Below, piece after piece: positions 32,750 through 39,963 of a stretch of 64,000 bases of DNA. Under the pieces are notes generated by a model. The model did not search any database, was not told the origin of the DNA, and worked only from the letters and a program-made list of their open reading frames with translations. The stretch is taken from positions 233,165-297,164 of the IMG/VR virus record IMGVR_UViG_3300048121_001678. The stretch is one strand, 5' to 3'. Made by a program: the position numbers and the translations under genes. This DNA is from a virus. Numbering within the stretch: the first letter of the stretch is position 1; each line of letters begins with the position of its first letter.

Positions 32750-33159
32750 CAATACCTGAATACGATAAAATCCAAGCATATGAAAACTCTTACCATATTG
32801 CTGTAGACTTTGATGGTGTAATATGTGAAAGTACCAAAGGATTCCATGACGGTACAGCATATGGAGAACCAATTAAGGACACTATTGACTCCATTAAAGA
32901 ACTATATAATAAGGGATTTACTTTGGTAGTATTCACAGGTAAGGTTAAAAAAGACCGACCAAATATAGGTGGTAAAACAGGTTTAGAAATTGTTGAAGAG
33001 TGGTTAGTAAAATACGACTTACTCAAATACTTCAAAGAGATTACTAGCGACAAACCAAGAGCACTTATTTATATTGACGACAATGGTTATCGTTTTGATA
33101 ACTGGAAAAACACATTAAAATTCATTGATAATATATCAAATACAGAAAAAAATAATTAA
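32743..33159 (+). CDS. HAD-like hydrolase
   Basis: 138 residues. AVDFDGVICES (motif I), VVFTGK (motif II), DKPRALIYIDDNGYRF (motif IV). Resembles small phage HAD phosphatases of the nucleotide or polynucleotide 5'-phosphatase type. Overlaps the preceding gene by 7 nt. Confidence 0.83.
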   Translation: MLTIPEYDKIQAYENSYHIAVDFDGVICESTKGFHDGTAYGEPIKDTIDSIKELYNKGFTLVVFTGKVKKDRPNIGGKTGLEIVEEWLVKYDLLKYFKEITSDKPRALIYIDDNGYRFDNWKNTLKFIDNISNTEKNN

Positions 33160-33161
33160 TT

Positions 33162-33518
33162 ATGAAAGAAAATGAGATGTACTCCCTTTTAGAAATACAG
33201 TACTTAAAGGGAAGACTAGATGAATTACATAAAGCAATACCTACCATCACTAACATGGACCGTAGTCGTAAGTTAGATGTTAGACTTCAAAAATATTACG
33301 AAAAACTTAAGTCTGTTTCTGAATTAGCCTATCACCTATACCAAGTGGAGAGACAAAACCAGATGATATCTAAAGATAAAAACAAAAAGTTGATGAACCA
33401 ATTACTGTTAGAAGTATCAACAGTACTGACCTCAGTATCAATAAATACACCAACTGTCGATGAGTATGATATTACAGAACTATTAGACAGAATTAAAAAA
33501 CAAATAGAAAAATACTAA
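33162..33518 (+). CDS. Unknown helical protein
   Basis: 118 residues, coiled-coil-like (LLEIQYLKGRLDELHKAI, YEKLKSVSELAYHLYQVE). No family recognised. Confidence 0.68.
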   Translation: MKENEMYSLLEIQYLKGRLDELHKAIPTITNMDRSRKLDVRLQKYYEKLKSVSELAYHLYQVERQNQMISKDKNKKLMNQLLLEVSTVLTSVSINTPTVDEYDITELLDRIKKQIEKY

Positions 33519-33527
33519 ATAAAAGTT

Positions 33528-33695
33528 ATGTTCGGACTATTCAAAAAGAAAACAAAAGAAGAAATACTTCAAAAAAAATACGATAAATTAATTGACGAAT
33601 CATATAAATTATCCACAATCAATAGAGCTAAAAGTGATGAAAAAGCTTTTGAAGCCAATGAAGTTTTAAAACAAATAGATAATTTAACAGAATAA
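33528..33695 (+). CDS. Lacal_2735-like small protein
   Basis: 55 residues: MFGLFKKKTKEEILQKKYD, then YKLSTINRAKSDEKAFEANE and VLKQID. This closely follows the Lacal_2735 family of flavobacteria, function unknown. Finding it in this context supports gene capture from a Bacteroidota host. Confidence 0.82.
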   Translation: MFGLFKKKTKEEILQKKYDKLIDESYKLSTINRAKSDEKAFEANEVLKQIDNLTE

Positions 33696-33698
33696 TTG

Positions 33699-33729
33699 TT
33701 GTTAGTTTAAATTTTTTAACTTACATTTG
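33699..33729 (+). promoter_or_regulatory. Promoter of the tRNA cluster
   Basis: TTG at 33699-33701, 20-nt spacer, TACATTTG at 33722-33729, 54 nt before the first tRNA. Confidence 0.72.
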
Positions 33730-33818
33730 TTGTGTTGAAAGACAAAAAGTTATTTGAAATGTCGGAAAGAATTTAGTACCGATGCCGCTGTGGTGGAATT
33801 GGTAGACACGAGGGACTT

Positions 33819-34490
33819 AAATAGTTACCACGTATGACTTTTCTATACTTTGATACTATTTATAGTTATGAAAGTAACAGATGAAGAGATAATAGAAGCA
33901 TGTGAGTCTGAATTGACTATGTCACGTGCAGCAAGTAAACTAAAGATTCACTTTAACACACTTAAGAGGAGGGCAGTTTTACTTGGAGTTTATAAACCTA
34001 ACCAATCAGGTAAAGGAACTAATAAACGACACAATGGTAGTAAATTACCTTTGAATGAGATTTTAAAAGGTTTACATCCACATTATCAAACTAATAAGTT
34101 ACGACATAGACTTATAAAAGAAGGTATCAAAGAAGAAAAGTGTGAAGTCTGTGGAATCACTGAATGGTTAGGTAAAAAATTAAGTTTTGAATTAGACCAT
34201 ATTGACGGTGATAGAACTAATCATAGATTAGAAAATATTAGAATAATATGTCCTAATTGTCATTCACAGACAGAAACATACCGAGGTAAAAACACTTGAG
34301 TGCACGAAGAGAAATCTTTGATGTAGAACCTCTCAAATTCGGGGAAACCTGTAAAATGGCAATCCCGAGCGAAGCCCGAAAGGGAACGTGTAGAGACTTA
34401 ACGGGAGGGACCCTAACGTGAAGACGAGGGTTAAGAGAAAGTCCAGACCACAAACATCATATGATGGCAACGAAAGTTGTAGTTGGTACG
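33819..34490 (+). mobile_element. Group I intron (IC3-like) with internal HNH gene
   Basis: 672 nt between U of exon 1 and a terminal G. The catalytic core lies downstream of the ORF: AATTCGGGGAAACC (P element) and AATCCCGAGC (Q), then GTGTAGAGACTTAACGGG (R) and AAGAGAAAGTCC (S), all close to those of cyanobacterial tRNA-Leu introns. The ORF is inserted in the 5' part before P3. The P1 internal guide was not resolved by eye. Confidence 0.9.
33868..34299 (+). CDS. Intron-encoded HNH homing endonuclease
   Basis: 143 residues from ATG 33868. The N-terminus (LTMSRAASKLKIHFNTLKRRA) is a helix-turn-helix of the NUMOD type. The C-terminus is an HNH module: C92-E-V-C95, FELDHIDGDRTNHRLEN, C128-P-N-C131-H. 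It should cut intron-less tRNA-Leu genes to spread the intron. TATTTAT (33857-33863) lies 4 nt before the start, so it may have its own transcript separate from the tRNA precursor. Confidence 0.92.
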   Translation: MKVTDEEIIEACESELTMSRAASKLKIHFNTLKRRAVLLGVYKPNQSGKGTNKRHNGSKLPLNEILKGLHPHYQTNKLRHRLIKEGIKEEKCEVCGITEWLGKKLSFELDHIDGDRTNHRLENIRIICPNCHSQTETYRGKNT

Positions 34491-34611
34491 AAAATCCCTT
34501 GGACAGTAATGTCCGTGGCGGTTCGAGCCCGCCCAGCGGTACGATAGATAGGGAGTTATCCAATACTAGTTGGAACTAGATAACTTTAAAAAAGAACCCT
34601 ATCTTTTACAT

Positions 34612-34685
34612 GCACCCATAGCTCAGCTGGATAGAGCATCTGCCTTCTAAGCAGACGGTCTCAGGTTCGAATCCTGATGGGTGTA
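34612..34685 (+). tRNA. tRNA-Arg(UCU)
   Basis: 74 nt cloverleaf. Anticodon loop CTTCTAA, T-loop GGTTCGAATCC, acceptor GCACCCA with TGGGTGT. No encoded CCA. Reads AGA. Confidence 0.95.
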
Positions 34686-34720
34686 CTGGTGAACACAACT
34701 TAGTTGTAAGTAACCTAAAC

Positions 34721-34794
34721 GGACTTTTAGCTCAGTTGGTTAGAGCACCTGACTCATAATCAGTAGGTCGATGGTTCGAGCCCATCAAGGTCCA
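34721..34794 (+). tRNA. tRNA-Met(CAU) or Ile-type CAU
   Basis: 74 nt cloverleaf with acceptor GGACTTT / AAGGTCC and anticodon loop CTCATAA. A CAU anticodon could also be an AUA-reading isoleucine tRNA after lysidine modification; the acceptor base pairs here do not settle it. Confidence 0.92.
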
Positions 34795-34861
34795 CGTTGT
34801 TGTATTAAATAAAAATAACCAATATCTTTATATTACAGAAAATGTAATGTATATTTGTACT

Positions 34862-34961
34862 ACGAGAGAGAGACAGTAAAGCTGATTAAATTGAGATTAT
34901 GGTAAAGGTTAACCACTCATTCACGCAGTAACCTTGAAAGACCCGAAAACCTCTCTCTTTT
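34862..34961 (+). ncRNA. Candidate structured small RNA between tRNA genes
   Basis: A TATATTTG box at 34850-34857 (no clear -33) precedes a 100-nt gene-free segment closed by GAGAGAG (34864-34870) and CTCTCTC (34951-34957), followed by TTTT. Inside are a CAG/CTG hairpin (34874-34884) and AAGGTTA / TAACCTT (34905-34911, 34929-34935), a three-way-junction layout. Not a recognised family. Confidence 0.4.
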
Positions 34962-34964
34962 AAA

Positions 34965-35037
34965 GCCTTAATAGCTCAGTTGGTAGAGCAGCACATTTGT
35001 AATGTGCGGGTCGGCGGTTCGAGTCCGTCTTGAGGCT
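34965..35037 (+). tRNA. tRNA-Thr(UGU)
   Basis: 73 nt cloverleaf. Acceptor GCCTTAA / TTGAGGC, anticodon loop TTTGTAA, T-loop GGTTCGAGTCC, discriminator T. Reads ACA. Confidence 0.94.
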
Positions 35038-35114
35038 CATTAACTGAAACATACCGTTCCTTAAATACGGGTAACGGAAGACCAGGTAGAGAACATTAAG
35101 TAATCTACCAAATA

Positions 35115-35199
35115 GGAAGATTGACAGAGTGGTCGATTGTACTGGTCTTGAAAACCAGCGTACCGAAAGGTACCGTAGGTTCGAATCCTACATCTTCCG
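35115..35199 (+). tRNA. tRNA-Ser(UGA)
   Basis: 85 nt with a long variable arm (CGTACCGAAAGGTACCG). Acceptor GGAAGAT / ATCTTCC, anticodon loop CTTGAAA, discriminator G. Reads UCA. Confidence 0.95.
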
Positions 35200-35205
35200 C
35201 AACAA

Positions 35206-35288
35206 TGGGGAGTTGAGCAATTGGTTGGCTCGACAGACTGTAAATCTGTTCCTTTTTAGGCTTGGGGGTTCGAGTCCCTCCTCCCCAA
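35206..35288 (+). tRNA. tRNA-Tyr(GUA)
   Basis: 83 nt with a variable arm, anticodon loop CTGTAAA. Acceptor TGGGGAG / CTCCCCA starts with a U1-A72 pair, unusual for bacterial tRNA-Tyr. Confidence 0.92.
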
Positions 35289-35327
35289 CGAAGTGAGTTC
35301 TTTGACATATTTAAACTTTAACAAATT

Positions 35328-35672
35328 ATGGAAATAACATCATTTATTTTAGGTGTATGTGCGGTCATTGTTCTTATGATGGTCATGGGTACGTTTGTGA
35401 ATTACATGACAACATCGTCCTTGAAAAAGGAAATAAACGGTCTCCAAAAAGAAGTTGAAAATCTTCATAGAGACTTAGAAACCAAAGAACGACAACTCTA
35501 TGATTTTGGTAGTAGTTTGGACCAAAATCTTCGTGATGAATTAGAGAAACTATATCGTCACATAGATAGTCGAGTAGACAAACTTGAAAATGGGGTATCC
35601 CAACAGATTGCTGACATTTACCGTCAGCTAGATAAATTAGAAAACGAAGGAGAGTCCGTTATTAACGGGTAA
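35328..35672 (+). CDS. Membrane-anchored coiled-coil protein
   Basis: 114 residues. One N-terminal helix (SFILGVCAVIVLMMVMGTFV), then an uninterrupted heptad-rich coiled coil to the C-terminus. Spanin-like or scaffold roles are possible, but nothing is diagnostic. Terminator after the stop. Confidence 0.78.
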   Translation: MEITSFILGVCAVIVLMMVMGTFVNYMTTSSLKKEINGLQKEVENLHRDLETKERQLYDFGSSLDQNLRDELEKLYRHIDSRVDKLENGVSQQIADIYRQLDKLENEGESVING

Positions 35673-35701
35673 TCCATAAAACGTTAAAGAACTCACTTAA
35701 A

Positions 35702-35731
35702 AACCCCTTCAGAAATGTTGGGGTTTTTTTT
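35702..35731 (+). terminator. Intrinsic terminator
   Basis: AACCCC / GGGGTT stem with a 12-nt loop, then T-run. Confidence 0.8.
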
Positions 35732-35751
35732 ATTATTAATGAAAAAAGTTT

Positions 35752-35759
35752 TATATTTG
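35752..35759 (+). promoter_or_regulatory. -7 box with start codon 5 nt downstream
   Basis: TATATTTG followed by TATT and ATG at 35764, predicting a leaderless mRNA. No clear -33 element, since the terminator T-run lies there. Confidence 0.6.
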
Positions 35760-35763
35760 TATT

Positions 35764-35961
35764 ATGGAAAAATTGAATACATGTAAAGAATGTCCGTGGG
35801 TAGTTAGAAATAACCATAATAACACCATTGTTAATTTTTCTAAAAGGATGGATAAATCACATAACTGTCATATGATTAATGGTGGTAAAGACCTTTGGAA
35901 TGCGACTGAGAGTACAAAGTGTAATGGGAGAAAACATTATGAATCTTTGGTTTCGTCGTAA
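35764..35961 (+). CDS. Small Cys/His protein
   Basis: 65 residues. C-K-E-C-P-W-V-V near the N-terminus, then HNCHM and a final C-N-G-R-K. Likely zinc-binding; resembles short phage proteins of the DUF6283 type, but the match is uncertain. Confidence 0.7.
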   Translation: MEKLNTCKECPWVVRNNHNNTIVNFSKRMDKSHNCHMINGGKDLWNATESTKCNGRKHYESLVSS

Positions 35962-35974
35962 ATGCTGGATAAAC

Positions 35975-36014
35975 CCATCATTAACCACGTTTTTAACCCT
36001 TAATGATGGTTTTT
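35975..36014 (+). terminator. Intrinsic terminator
   Basis: CCATCATTAA / TTAATGATGG stem, about 15-nt loop, then T5. Confidence 0.8.
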
Positions 36015-36063
36015 CCATACATTTATAACACACTTAAATTATTAACCATAGAAGAATTAGACA

Positions 36064-36285
36064 ATGAGTGAAGATAAAGAATATTTTAAAAAAGGTGTTG
36101 AATATTATTTTAAGTTCAATAATGATGACCCGATTAAGTTTGCAGAATCAACTGAAGACTTATCTGATATGGAGTCGATTGAAAGAAGTACTCTTAAGAT
36201 GGAGGTTGGTCCGTGGGATGGTAGTGAAATTAGTTGGAAGATTGGAATGAAAAAGTTTAAGATTTATTCGAAAGAGAAGGAATAA
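36064..36285 (+). CDS. Unknown acidic protein
   Basis: 73 residues; an FKFNNDDPIKFAE beta-like start and a basic C-terminus. No family recognised. Confidence 0.62.
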   Translation: MSEDKEYFKKGVEYYFKFNNDDPIKFAESTEDLSDMESIERSTLKMEVGPWDGSEISWKIGMKKFKIYSKEKE

Positions 36286-36319
36286 TTTCGTATATTTGTA
36301 TTGTTAAACAGATAAAGAT

Positions 36320-36652
36320 ATGGCAAGAGAAAAATTATGGCGTAATGTAAGTGGTGAGTATAACTATCAATTCAATTGGATTGATGAGAACGGTAGTACC
36401 TGTGGATTCAATGATGTATGGGCACCTAACAAGCGTGAAGCGGTTAAAAGAGCAAAGAAAATGGAGACTAAGGCTCATTGGTCTCTTTGGGATGAGGACA
36501 AACGTGAATACGTTACTGTACCTAACAAAGTAGAAGGTAAAGGTCATTGCTTTCGTATGAAGGGTATATATGTTGATACTAAGTCAATGTATAAGGCGAC
36601 TTTTAAACAGGCGGATGATATGAATCGTTTAGGTTGGATGATGACGATATAA
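36320..36652 (+). CDS. Unknown Trp-rich basic protein
   Basis: 110 residues with YQFNWIDENGSTCGFNDVWA and KREAVKRAKKME. A TATATTTG box lies at 36291-36298. No family recognised. Overlaps the alternative start region of the next gene. Confidence 0.65.
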   Translation: MAREKLWRNVSGEYNYQFNWIDENGSTCGFNDVWAPNKREAVKRAKKMETKAHWSLWDEDKREYVTVPNKVEGKGHCFRMKGIYVDTKSMYKATFKQADDMNRLGWMMTI

Positions 36653-36666
36653 TTAGAATAGTAAAT

Positions 36667-36900
36667 ATGAAAGCAACAATAGAATTTGATTTACACGACC
36701 CTGAAGATAAAAGGGAACACCAACGTATGTTAAAGAGCATGGATATGCATCTTGCTCTATGGGACATCTCTCAAGAGATACGTTCTAAAATTAAGTACGA
36801 ATCTGACTCAATGAGTGAAGACGAGTACAAAGCGTGGGGACAAGCACAAGAAATGTTCTACCGTATTATCAACGATTACACAATAGATTTAGAATTATAA
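36667..36900 (+). CDS. Conserved small phage protein
   Basis: 77 residues from ATG 36667 (an upstream ATG at 36634 lies in the previous gene). KATIEFDLHDPEDKREHQRM followed by LALWDISQEIRSKIKYESD matches a small family I recall in large phages, function unknown. Confidence 0.75.
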   Translation: MKATIEFDLHDPEDKREHQRMLKSMDMHLALWDISQEIRSKIKYESDSMSEDEYKAWGQAQEMFYRIINDYTIDLEL

Positions 36901-37073
36901 TGGCATACGTAGTATTAAAACACTCATCCGACAGTAAACATACTGTCATCGTAAACGACTCTGAAGGTATTGCAATGGAATTTGATACACATGAACAGGC
37001 ACAAGCAGTTGCCGAACTGTTCCAAGCAAACACAACACACGGTTCAAAATACGAAGTAAAGAAACTATCATGA
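36900..37073 (+). CDS. Unknown small protein
   Basis: 57 residues from ATG 36900, which overlaps the preceding stop (TAATG). Ferredoxin-like strand pattern (YVVLKHSSDSKHTVIVND, AQAVAELFQ). ATGA overlap with mgsA. Confidence 0.65.
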   Translation: MAYVVLKHSSDSKHTVIVNDSEGIAMEFDTHEQAQAVAELFQANTTHGSKYEVKKLS

Positions 37074-37444
37074 AATTAGCACTAATAGCACACGACGGAA
37101 AAAAGTCAGATATGGTCGCATTCGTTATGAAGAGATTAAAATTCTTCAATAGAGCAGATGTTAACATTGTTACCACAGGAACAACAGGTAAGAAGATATT
37201 ACACGCTGGTGTTGATAAGGTTGAGGCAGTGGCATCTGGACCTTTGGGTGGTGATGCCGAGATTGGTGCCATGGTTACACGTGGAGAAATTGATGGGGTG
37301 TTCTTTTTTAGAGACCCGTTAGATAAACACCCACATGAACCTGATGTTCAAATGTTAATGAGATTATGTGATGTCCATGATATTCCATTAGCAACAAATT
37401 ATAAAAGTGGACATATAATGGTTAAATATTTTGAAAGAAAATGA
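37070..37444 (+). CDS. mgsA: Methylglyoxal synthase
   Basis: 124 residues, slightly shorter than the E. coli enzyme (152). ALIAHDGKK, TTGTTGKKI, SGPLGGDAEIGAM, FFFRDPLDKHPHEPD and CDVHDIPLATN carry the phosphate-binding and catalytic residues (including the GGD aspartate and the D-P-L-x-x-H-P-H region). It would convert dihydroxyacetone phosphate to methylglyoxal and phosphate. Very unusual in a phage. In an ATGA-linked run with its neighbours. Confidence 0.93.
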   Translation: MKLALIAHDGKKSDMVAFVMKRLKFFNRADVNIVTTGTTGKKILHAGVDKVEAVASGPLGGDAEIGAMVTRGEIDGVFFFRDPLDKHPHEPDVQMLMRLCDVHDIPLATNYKSGHIMVKYFERK

Positions 37445-37722
37445 CACACAATTGTTTAATATGTGATAAAATCGCAGATAGAAAAGTAACGACATCTCTT
37501 AATCAGGGAGAATTATATCTTTGTTCAAGTAAAAAGTGTAAGACAATGTTAAAGAATCGTTTAACTGAAAATATAGAAAAAATTGAAGACGACCCTATGG
37601 ATTTTCAAGGTAAGTCACCTAAACAATATGAATCAAGTGGTAAAGCAATGATTTGGTCATTTACTTTAATTGTTATTGTGGTGATAATTTATGGTATATA
37701 TAAATTATCGACAAACTATTAA
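37441..37722 (+). CDS. Zinc-motif membrane protein
   Basis: 93 residues. C-L-I-C-D and L-C-S-S-K-K-C (four Cys, a small zinc ribbon) followed by a single C-terminal membrane helix (FTLIVIVVIIYGIYKL). Function unknown; coupled to mgsA by ATGA. Confidence 0.72.
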   Translation: MTHNCLICDKIADRKVTTSLNQGELYLCSSKKCKTMLKNRLTENIEKIEDDPMDFQGKSPKQYESSGKAMIWSFTLIVIVVIIYGIYKLSTNY

Positions 37723-37736
37723 TAAGACAAAAAAAA

Positions 37737-38297
37737 ATGAAGAGAACGATAATAATAAATCTATTTGGTGGTCCTGGCTCGGGTAAGTCTACGGTTGCCT
37801 CAGGATTATTTTACACGTTTAAGAGTAAAGGACTAACATGTGATAACCCTTATGAGTTCCCAAAACAAGTGGCGTGGGAGGATAATAAATCACAAATATC
37901 TGACCAACTTTATATATTCGCTAATCAACATAGAGGAATTGTTCGTTCTTATGGTAAAGTAAACTACATTATTTTAGATTCTCCGTTATTATTATCTTTG
38001 GTTTATAAAAATGGATATACAGGTGACTATCCCGCCAAGTTTTATAATGATAGTTTTGATTCCATGGTTTTGGAACTATTTAAGAGTTATGAAAATATCA
38101 ACATATTTTTAGATAGAGCAGATAGACAATTTCAACAGGAAGGTAGATTTCAATCTGAAGAAGAATCTGAAGAAGTTGATAAAAAAATAAAAATGATAAT
38201 GGATGAAAATGATATTCCTTATCATAGCGTCAAAGTAGGTGATAACGAAATAAGACGTATTATAGAAATTATAAGAAATGAAAAAGAAAGCAATTAA
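37737..38297 (+). CDS. P-loop nucleoside/nucleotide kinase-like protein
   Basis: 186 residues. FGGPGSGKST P-loop, NYIILDSPLLLSL Walker B-like strand and FLDRADRQFQQEGRFQSEEES, a lid with basic residues. Resembles the AAA_28/NadR-like kinases of large phages. Substrate unknown. Confidence 0.83.
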   Translation: MKRTIIINLFGGPGSGKSTVASGLFYTFKSKGLTCDNPYEFPKQVAWEDNKSQISDQLYIFANQHRGIVRSYGKVNYIILDSPLLLSLVYKNGYTGDYPAKFYNDSFDSMVLELFKSYENINIFLDRADRQFQQEGRFQSEEESEEVDKKIKMIMDENDIPYHSVKVGDNEIRRIIEIIRNEKESN

Positions 38298-38667
38298 CGC
38301 AGTTTACAGAAAAGATTCTGAATCATTCCCTGAGTGGTTAAAGTATGAAGTCACCATTTTATCTGAAGATGGTGAAATATCTAAAGTACCGGCTTACGGT
38401 AAAGATTTACAAGATGCACTATCAAGGGTAGTACATGACGATAGAGTTAAAAAAATAGAAAAAAAGGTAATCGGTAAAGTTTCACTTACTGGATGGACAA
38501 TCGCTTGGTTTTTGGGTATGGCACTTTCGGTTTCAGTTGTCTACTCGACAATTGAACATAGATATGCCGGTTTTTGGATTATAGGGGTAATATTACTATA
38601 CTCACTTATGACACTTTCAATAAGTAACTGGTTTAGCTTACGAAATGTTAGTCAAGGCAAAAAGTAA
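38278..38667 (+). CDS. Two-span membrane protein
   Basis: 129 residues. A soluble N-terminus of about 65 residues, then two membrane helices (WTIAWFLGMALSVSVVYS, FWIIGVILLYSLMTLSI). Overlaps the kinase by 20 nt. Confidence 0.7.
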   Translation: MKKKAINAVYRKDSESFPEWLKYEVTILSEDGEISKVPAYGKDLQDALSRVVHDDRVKKIEKKVIGKVSLTGWTIAWFLGMALSVSVVYSTIEHRYAGFWIIGVILLYSLMTLSISNWFSLRNVSQGKK

Positions 38668-38715
38668 TTTACCTAAGACTTAATTAAATTATATTTATTC
38701 AGTAAACAACTCAAT

Positions 38716-39315
38716 ATGATTATTATAGACAACTTTATTAAGGACGAAGAATTACTAAAAAAAATCAATAATGATAAAGATTTTTGGACTGTCGGGTACC
38801 GATGGTACGATGGATGGTGGAAAGAAGGAGTACAAGATTTACACCATGAATTGATAAAATTAATTTGGGGTGAAGACTCACCACATGAAAGTGTTCAGGT
38901 TGCTGGTTTTGAACATTGGGTTGGTGATTACACAAGTAAAGAATCTTTCGATGTTATTGGTGAAAAGTGGTCCTTAAAACCTCACTTCGATAAAGATGAA
39001 GAGAAGTGGAACAATGATAAGACATTCGTAACACCTAAGATTGGGACGGTATTCTACCCTGACCCTGAGATTGATGAGATGGAAGGTGGTATGTTATATT
39101 ATTGGGAGAAGTTCCCACCTCAAAGAGCAAATGAAGATAACACAATCTTTTGGCCAGAAGAGGAACCTGAAATAATCAAACCTAAATTCAATAGATTACT
39201 TATCTTCGACGCAGGTTGTTTACACGGTGTAAGTCAGATTAAGTCAGGAAGACGTAGGGCGGTCGCAATCAATTTGTGGGACCAAAAACCCACAACGTTC
39301 AAAAAAGATTATTAA
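38716..39315 (+). CDS. 2-oxoglutarate/Fe(II) dioxygenase-like protein
   Basis: 199 residues. The HxD motif in LKPHFDKDE, GGMLYYWEKFPP, and distal LIFDAGCLHGVSQI with SGRRRAVAINLW (second His and 2OG-binding Arg) fit the double-stranded beta-helix. Substrate unknown: protein, nucleic acid or small molecule. TATTTAT (38692-38698) lies 17 nt before the start. One of three such enzymes in the window. Confidence 0.82.
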   Translation: MIIIDNFIKDEELLKKINNDKDFWTVGYRWYDGWWKEGVQDLHHELIKLIWGEDSPHESVQVAGFEHWVGDYTSKESFDVIGEKWSLKPHFDKDEEKWNNDKTFVTPKIGTVFYPDPEIDEMEGGMLYYWEKFPPQRANEDNTIFWPEEEPEIIKPKFNRLLIFDAGCLHGVSQIKSGRRRAVAINLWDQKPTTFKKDY

Positions 39316-39321
39316 TATAAG

Positions 39322-39349
39322 AGGTTTGGTTTTCCAAACCTTTTTTTTT
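39322..39349 (+). terminator. Intrinsic terminator overlapping the next promoter
   Basis: AGGTTTGG / CCAAACCT stem with a TTTT loop and T9. The stem's TTTG doubles as the -33 box of the next gene. Confidence 0.88.
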
Positions 39350-39356
39350 ACCTTTG
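39325..39356 (+). promoter_or_regulatory. Promoter embedded in a terminator; leaderless start
   Basis: TTTG at 39325-39328, 20-nt spacer, TACCTTTG at 39349-39356, ATG at 39361. Confidence 0.7.
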
Positions 39357-39360
39357 TTTT

Positions 39361-39963
39361 ATGAAAGTAATATTCTTAGATAACGACGGAGTTATTTGTT
39401 TGACAAATAATTGGGGGAGTAGACTTAAAAAACAAAAAAAGGTCTATACTAAGAACAACCCACACCCGATGGGTGAAAAAATCCCTCTTAATTTAAGGTT
39501 TGACAACTTTGACCAAAAAGCAGTTAAAGTTCTAAACAAGATATTGAAAGAGACTGACGCTGAGATTGTGGTAAGTTCTGATTGGAGATTTCATGCAACA
39601 TTAGAGGAGTTAGGTGATTACTACGAATCTCAGGGCATCATCAAAAGACCGATTGGTCTGACTGAACGTTACCATTATACGTTTTGGAAAGAAGAAGGGT
39701 TTATACCTGAAGATTTTGGTTTTAGTAGGACATTTGATTTGGAACAAGAACGACACTTTGAGATTAAGAGATGGTTACGTGACCACCCTGAAGTCACTCA
39801 TTGGGTTGCTGTTGATGACTTGAATATGGGATTTGAGATTAATACCTCTTATGGTCCAACTGAACGTGATTGGGGATTGGAAAACTTTGTATGGACCCCA
39901 CGGAATTTTGAAGGTATCAAACAGAGTGGAATGAAAGACAAGATAATAAAGTTTTTACGATGA
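39361..39963 (+). CDS. HAD-domain protein (HAD_SAK-like)
   Basis: 200 residues. IFLDNDGVICLT (motif I), IVVSSDWRFHATLEEL (motif II) and HWVAVDDLNMGFE (motif IV). This pattern with S-S-D-W-R is that of HAD phosphatases found in Swiss-army-knife RNA repair proteins. May process nucleic-acid 3' or 5' phosphates; inference. Overlaps the next gene by 4 nt. Confidence 0.83.
   Translation: MKVIFLDNDGVICLTNNWGSRLKKQKKVYTKNNPHPMGEKIPLNLRFDNFDQKAVKVLNKILKETDAEIVVSSDWRFHATLEELGDYYESQGIIKRPIGLTERYHYTFWKEEGFIPEDFGFSRTFDLEQERHFEIKRWLRDHPEVTHWVAVDDLNMGFEINTSYGPTERDWGLENFVWTPRNFEGIKQSGMKDKIIKFLR

Larger units (their letters stand above)
33784..34541 (+). tRNA. tRNA-Leu(UAA), split by a group I intron
   Basis: Exon 1 is 33784-33818, exon 2 is 34491-34541. 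The joined anticodon loop is CUUAAAA on an AGGGA/UCCCU stem, giving UAA. The acceptor stem GCCGCTG pairs with CAGCGGT and the discriminator is A; CCA is not encoded. The insertion falls after U34, exactly the site of the classic tRNA-Leu(UAA) intron of cyanobacteria and chloroplasts. It reads UUA, a favoured codon in this AT-rich genome. Confidence 0.93.

Noticed and set aside
34253-34563. Leftward ORFs over the intron 3' half and tRNA exon
   Set aside because: They are antisense to the conserved group I core and tRNA; the peptide (GGLEPPRTLL) is a typical tRNA shadow.
35105-35308. 67-codon leftward ORF over tRNA-Ser and tRNA-Tyr
   Set aside because: Antisense to two clear tRNA cloverleafs (peptide VGFEPTV is a known artefact of tRNA-Ser).
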